A DNA stretch of 12,488 nucleotides from Actinomycetes bacterium. Lineage in GTDB: Bacteria; Actinomycetota; Actinomycetes; Propionibacteriales; Nocardioidaceae. The notes below the pieces were generated by a model that made no database searches, was not told the origin of the DNA, and saw only the letters and a program-made list of their open reading frames with translations. Both the position numbers and the translations under genes were made by a program. The stretch covers positions 1 to 12,488 of the forward strand of contig JAEZKN010000465.1 in NCBI GenBank assembly GCA_023415395.1, given 5' to 3'. Below, one piece after another: positions 11,047-12,488 of this stretch; position 1 is the first letter of the stretch, and every line of letters starts with the position of its first letter.

Positions 11047-12488
11047 TCACCACGGCGCAGGCACGAAGTCCTTGAGGAAGTGTCCGTAGAGGTCCTCGCC
11101 GGCCTCGCCGCGCACGATCGGGTCGTAGACGCGAGCGGCGCCGTCGACCAGGTCGAGTGGGGCGTGCCAGCCCTCGGCGGCGATCCGCAGCTTGTCCTGG
11201 TGCGGGCGCTCGTCGGTGATCCAGCCCGTGTCGACGGCGTTCATCAGGATCCGGTCGGTCTCGAACATCTCGGCCGCGCTGGTGCGGGTCAGCATGTTCA
11301 GCGACGCCTTGGCCATGTTGGTGTGCGGGTGCCCCGCCCCCTTGTAGCGGCGGCCGCCGAACTGCCCCTCCATCGCCGAGACGTTCACGACGTACGTGCG
11401 CCGGGCGGTCGAGGCGCGCAGCGACGCCCGGAGCCGGGAGATGAGGAGGAACGGCGCGGTCGCGTTGCAGAGCTGCACCTCGAGCAGCTCCAGGGGGTCG
11501 ACCTCGTCGACCGTCTGGGTCCACGAGTTCGTGGTCTGCAGGTCGGGCAGCAGGCCGCCCGCGTCGACGGCGGTGCCGGCGAGGTGCGCCTCGAGGGAGG
11601 CGCTGCCGGCCTGCAGCGCGAGCGCGGTGATCGAGGCGGGAGTGTGGGCCGGCGTCTCGTGATGGGCGACCGCGTGCTGGCGCAGGGTGCCGGCGATCGC
11701 GGCCGGGTGGGCGTCGCTGATCCGGTCGAAGGACACGATCTCGGGCAGCACGACGCCGGTCGGCAGGGGATCCCGCTCGGCCTCGACCAGCGGCGCGTAC
11801 GAGCCGGGCGAGCGGCGCACGGTCTGGCAGGCGTTGTTGATGAGGATGTCGAGCGGCCCGTCCGCCGCGACCTCGTCGGCGAGCGCGATCACCTGGGTCG
11901 GGTCGCGCAGGTCGATGCCGACGATCTTGAGGCGGTCGATCCACTCGGCGCTGTCCTCGAGCGCGGAGAAGCGGCGCACCGCGTCGTGCGGGAAGCGGGT
12001 GGTGATCGTGGTGTGGGCGCCGTCGCGCAGCAGTCGCAGTGCGATGTACATGCCGATCTTGGCGCGCCCACCGGTGAGCAGCGCCCGCCGGCCGGTGAGG
12101 TCGGTGCCCTGGCCGCGCTTGGCGTGCGACATGGCGGCGCAGCTGGGGCAGAGCCAGTGGTAGAACGCGTCGACGAGCGTGTAGTCGGCCTTGCAGATGT
12201 AGCACCCGCGCGGGTTGATCAGCTCACCGGCGTAGGCGCCCGGCGTGCTCGAGACGAGCGGGATCCCCTTGGTCTCGTCGTCGATGCGCATCGGGGACCC
12301 GGTCGCCGTCGCCTCGGTGATCGCCCGGTCGTGGGCCAGCTCGGCCTGGCGCTTGCGGGTGCGCCGCTCGGCCTTGAGCGCCTTGTACATGTGCGACGCC
12401 GCCCGCTTGACCGTCACCAGGTCCGGGTGGTCCTGGTCGAGGTGGTGCAGCTGGCCCAGCACGCGCACGGTCGTGGCCAGGTCGGCGG
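11047..12488 (-). CDS. SDR-fold protein with N-terminal zinc ribbon (5' end outside window)
   Basis: The frame runs from the right edge to TGA 11049-11047; a GTG at 12468 exists, but the frame is open to the edge and probably starts beyond it. Counting from that GTG (473 aa): residues 1-60 are a basic helical region, Cys89-x2-Cys92 and Cys107-x2-Cys110 form a zinc ribbon, then an SDR Rossmann domain starts with LTGGRAKIG at 131-139. NNAC at 211-214 replaces the usual NNAG. An insertion of about 120 residues separates it from the LCNATAPF helix at 333-340. NVSAMEG at 362-368 carries the catalytic-Ser position, and HTNMAK at 382-387 has Thr383 where the YxxxK Tyr should be, with Lys387 kept. 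The cofactor is probably NAD(P)(H); substrate and catalysis are unknown. The small zinc-ribbon gene follows 26 bp downstream. Confidence 0.82.
   Translation of the reverse strand, partial: ADLATTVRVLGQLHHLDQDHPDLVTVKRAASHMYKALKAERRTRKRQAELAHDRAITEATATGSPMRIDDETKGIPLVSSTPGAYAGELINPRGCYICKADYTLVDAFYHWLCPSCAAMSHAKRGQGTDLTGRRALLTGGRAKIGMYIALRLLRDGAHTTITTRFPHDAVRRFSALEDSAEWIDRLKIVGIDLRDPTQVIALADEVAADGPLDILINNACQTVRRSPGSYAPLVEAERDPLPTGVVLPEIVSFDRISDAHPAAIAGTLRQHAVAHHETPAHTPASITALALQAGSASLEAHLAGTAVDAGGLLPDLQTTNSWTQTVDEVDPLELLEVQLCNATAPFLLISRLRASLRASTARRTYVVNVSAMEGQFGGRRYKGAGHPHTNMAKASLNMLTRTSAAEMFETDRILMNAVDTGWITDERPHQDKLRIAAEGWHAPLDLVDGAARVYDPIVRGEAGEDLYGHFLKDFVPAPW

Noticed and set aside
11036..11047. 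Perfect 12-bp palindrome ACCGGATCCGGT at the SDR stop
   Set aside because: No loop for a hairpin, single copy, and short palindromes of this composition are expected by chance at this GC content.
1..12488. CRISPR arrays, tRNA/rRNA genes, transposases, integrases, attachment sites
   Set aside because: None seen: no regularly spaced repeats, no cloverleaf-like or rRNA-like stretches, and no mobile-element protein signatures in any frame.

Overview
The window is very GC-rich (roughly 70% or more) with strongly G/C-ended codons, GTG starts, and several genes that have no clear ribosome binding site. Together with a mycothiol-type ArsC-like enzyme, a DinB/DUF664-type protein and a RelZ-type alarmone synthetase, this points to an actinobacterium. 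Nocardioidaceae is my guess, from overall gene style only. I see no rRNA, tRNA, CRISPR array, transposase or phage gene; the region reads as chromosome with one small arsenic-resistance module.

Layout. 1-393: 3' end of a PucR-type regulator (+). 488-841: DUF1801 protein (+), bracketed by two near-identical 69-bp palindromic repeats whose left arms contain the stop codons of both genes. 922-1563: LysE-type exporter (-), divergent from 1626-2798 YibE/F membrane protein (+). 2811-4849: psuK-psuG (+), pseudouridine kinase with an N-terminal winged helix followed by pseudouridine-5'-phosphate glycosidase, overlapping by 4 bp. 4850-5229: a gap with two small coding-like ORFs. 5230-6876: a DUF429/RNase H-like + RelA/SpoT synthetase fusion (relZ type). 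A strong 12-bp-arm hairpin at 6872-6909 holds the stop codons of relZ and of the convergent arsenic operon.

6905-9302 (-) is a compact arsenic operon transcribed arsM-acr3-arsC, each junction a 4-bp start/stop overlap. It is divergent from arsR (9397-9756, +) across a 94-bp AT-richer region holding a perfect palindrome and a second similar site 22 bp away. The logic is standard: ArsR senses As(III) and releases the operator, ArsC reduces arsenate, Acr3 exports arsenite and ArsM methylates it.

9907-10880 (+): a secreted or membrane-anchored protein of unknown function and a DinB-fold protein. 10853-12488 (-): an atypical SDR-fold protein with an N-terminal four-cysteine zinc ribbon, running off the right edge, followed by a 55-aa stand-alone zinc-ribbon protein whose 3' end overlaps the DinB gene tail to tail.

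The items most worth a second look are the palindromic repeats that supply stop codons, the RelZ-type fusion with Gln where the synthetase motif normally has a catalytic Glu, the zinc-ribbon SDR lacking the catalytic Tyr, and the two small ORFs ahead of relZ. I do not see a clearly unprecedented multi-gene system.
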